From NCBI GenBank assembly GCA_004282995.1, contig SHLU01000091.1, positions 1-8,938 of the forward strand: DNA of 8,938 bases. Reading direction: 5' to 3'. A program made the translations under genes and the position numbers. The notes below the pieces were generated by a model, which worked only from the letters and a program-made list of their open reading frames with translations, was not told the DNA's origin and did not search any database. How positions within the stretch are numbered: the first letter of the stretch is position 1; each line of letters opens with the position of its first letter. Source of the stretch: Sphingomonadaceae bacterium. Lineage in GTDB: Bacteria; Pseudomonadota; Alphaproteobacteria; Sphingomonadales; Sphingomonadaceae. Shown one piece after another: positions 7,738-8,938 of the stretch.

Positions 7738-8938
7738 ATGGAACACGCGGATATCATTATAGTCGGAGCCGGTCATGGCGGTGCGCAAGCCGCAATGGCC
7801 CTGCGTCAAAAGGGCTTCGAGGGCTCGATCTCCCTCGTCACTCGCGAAAAAGATCCGCCCTACGAACGCCCGCCATTGTCGAAGGAATACCTAGCGGGGG
7901 AAAAACCATTCGAGCGTATTCTGATCCGCCCGCAGACTTTCTGGGCGGACAAGGGCATCGACTTGCGGCTGGGCGAGGCAGTCACAGGCATCGATCCCAA
8001 GGCGCACCAGGTCACCTTGGCAAATGGTTCCGCAACGACCTATGGAAAACTGGTCTGGGCCGCCGGGGGTGATCCCCGTATGCTCTCCTGCGCCGGGACA
8101 GACCTTGCCGGCATCCACGCCATCCGGACCCGCTCGGACGTCACGCGCCTCCAGTCCGATCTCGAGGGCGGCGCCCGCCGGGCGGTCGTTGTCGGCGGGG
8201 GCTATATCGGCCTGGAAGCGGCAGCAGTGCTGCGCAAGATGGGCTGCGAGGTAACCGTGTGCGAAGCGCTCGATCGGGTGTTGTCGCGTGTCGCCGGGGA
8301 AGAACTTTCGGAGTTCTACCAGGATGCCCACCGCGCGGCGGGGGTTGATATCCGCCTTGAAGCGCAAATCGTCGCAATCGAAGGGGCTGAGGGACGCGTC
8401 ACCGGCGTCCAACTCGGACATGGCGAGACGATCCCGGCCGATATCGTCATCGTCGGAATCGGCATCGTTCCGGCCATTGGTGCGTTGATCGAGGCCGGGG
8501 CTTCGGGCTCCAACGGAGTGGATGTCGACGAATTCTGTCGCACATCACTCGACGATGTCTACGCCATCGGCGATTGCGCCGCCCACGCAAACGATTTTGC
8601 TGGCGGAGCGGTTATCCGGATTGAATCTGTTCAGAACGCCAATGACATGGCGACGACGGTGGCGCTGCACATCACCGATCAGGCCAAGCCCTATCATGCG
8701 ACGCCATGGTTCTGGTCCAACCAGTACGATCTGCGACTCCAGACCGTCGGTATCTCGGCCGGATACGACAGGACGGTACTGCGCGGCGACCCGGCCGAGC
8801 GCAGTTTTTCGGTCGTCTATCTCAGGGAAGGTCGCGTTATCGCGCTCGATTGCGTCAATCGCACCAAGGATTACGCGCAAGGACGCAAGCTGGTCGAAGC
8901 CCGGCTCGAGGCGAGCGAACAGGAGTTGGCCGACGGCG
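7738..8938 (+). CDS. FAD-dependent ferredoxin/rubredoxin reductase (3' end outside window)
   Basis: This is a flavoprotein that passes electrons from NAD(P)H through FAD to a small iron-sulfur protein (ferredoxin or rubredoxin), which in turn serves an oxygenase or cytochrome P450. Features counted from the ATG at 7738: the FAD-binding Rossmann loop GAGHGG (10-15), the family hallmark PPYERPPLSKEYL (40-52), the NAD(P)-binding loop VGGGYIGLE (152-160), and the second FAD contact YAIGDCA (275-281). The stretch PWFWSNQYDLRLQTVG (from about 323) begins the C-terminal reductase domain typical of oxygenase-coupled ferredoxin reductases such as putidaredoxin reductase. No stop occurs in the 400 codons present. 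Family members are about 400-420 aa, so only a few residues are probably missing. The start is placed by the FAD loop beginning nine residues later, with no ribosome site visible. No ferredoxin or oxygenase gene is present here, so the partner is unknown. Confidence 0.93.
   Translation, partial: MEHADIIIVGAGHGGAQAAMALRQKGFEGSISLVTREKDPPYERPPLSKEYLAGEKPFERILIRPQTFWADKGIDLRLGEAVTGIDPKAHQVTLANGSATTYGKLVWAAGGDPRMLSCAGTDLAGIHAIRTRSDVTRLQSDLEGGARRAVVVGGGYIGLEAAAVLRKMGCEVTVCEALDRVLSRVAGEELSEFYQDAHRAAGVDIRLEAQIVAIEGAEGRVTGVQLGHGETIPADIVIVGIGIVPAIGALIEAGASGSNGVDVDEFCRTSLDDVYAIGDCAAHANDFAGGAVIRIESVQNANDMATTVALHITDQAKPYHATPWFWSNQYDLRLQTVGISAGYDRTVLRGDPAERSFSVVYLREGRVIALDCVNRTKDYAQGRKLVEARLEASEQELADG

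Noticed and set aside
1..8938. Mobile elements, CRISPR arrays, tRNA genes, integration sites or defence/antiphage genes
   Set aside because: Reading through the window showed no transposase or integrase motifs, no regularly spaced repeats, no tRNA-like cloverleaf ending in CCA, and uniform base composition. The region looks like ordinary chromosome.

Overview
This window reads as ordinary chromosome from a GC-rich alphaproteobacterium, most likely a sphingomonad (Sphingomonadales, perhaps Erythrobacteraceae). The placement rests on base composition, codon use and the character of the proteins, and was not tested by any search. Five protein-coding genes, all on the + strand, fill almost the whole window. 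I see no RNA gene, mobile element, CRISPR array, integration site or defence cluster.

Layout. (1) Positions 2-1048 hold the 3' part of an M48-family zinc metalloprotease gene whose start lies upstream of the window. (2) Positions 1089-1820 hold a small alpha/beta hydrolase resembling ABHD10. Its stop overlaps by 4 nt (ATGA) the start of (3), a luciferase-like flavin-dependent oxidoreductase of the YhbW/MsnO8 type at 1817-2821. These three probably form one transcription unit. (4) After a 130-nt gap, which can be drawn as a small branched RNA fold and carries a clear Shine-Dalgarno, comes the very large NAD-specific glutamate dehydrogenase (1570 aa, 2952-7664). It converts glutamate to 2-oxoglutarate and ammonium and so links amino-acid catabolism to the TCA cycle. 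(5) After a 73-nt gap comes the 5' part of an FAD/NAD(P)H ferredoxin (or rubredoxin) reductase gene, 7738 to the window end, which runs off the 3' edge.

The genes do not form an evident single pathway. The hydrolase and flavin oxidoreductase are probably translationally coupled. The glutamate dehydrogenase looks like a stand-alone gene, and the reductase must use a ferredoxin and terminal oxygenase encoded elsewhere. No convincing new system was found. The most useful second-look items are the leader structure ahead of the glutamate dehydrogenase, its relationship to the Caulobacter cell-division regulator GdhZ, and the coupled hydrolase/flavin oxidoreductase pair.
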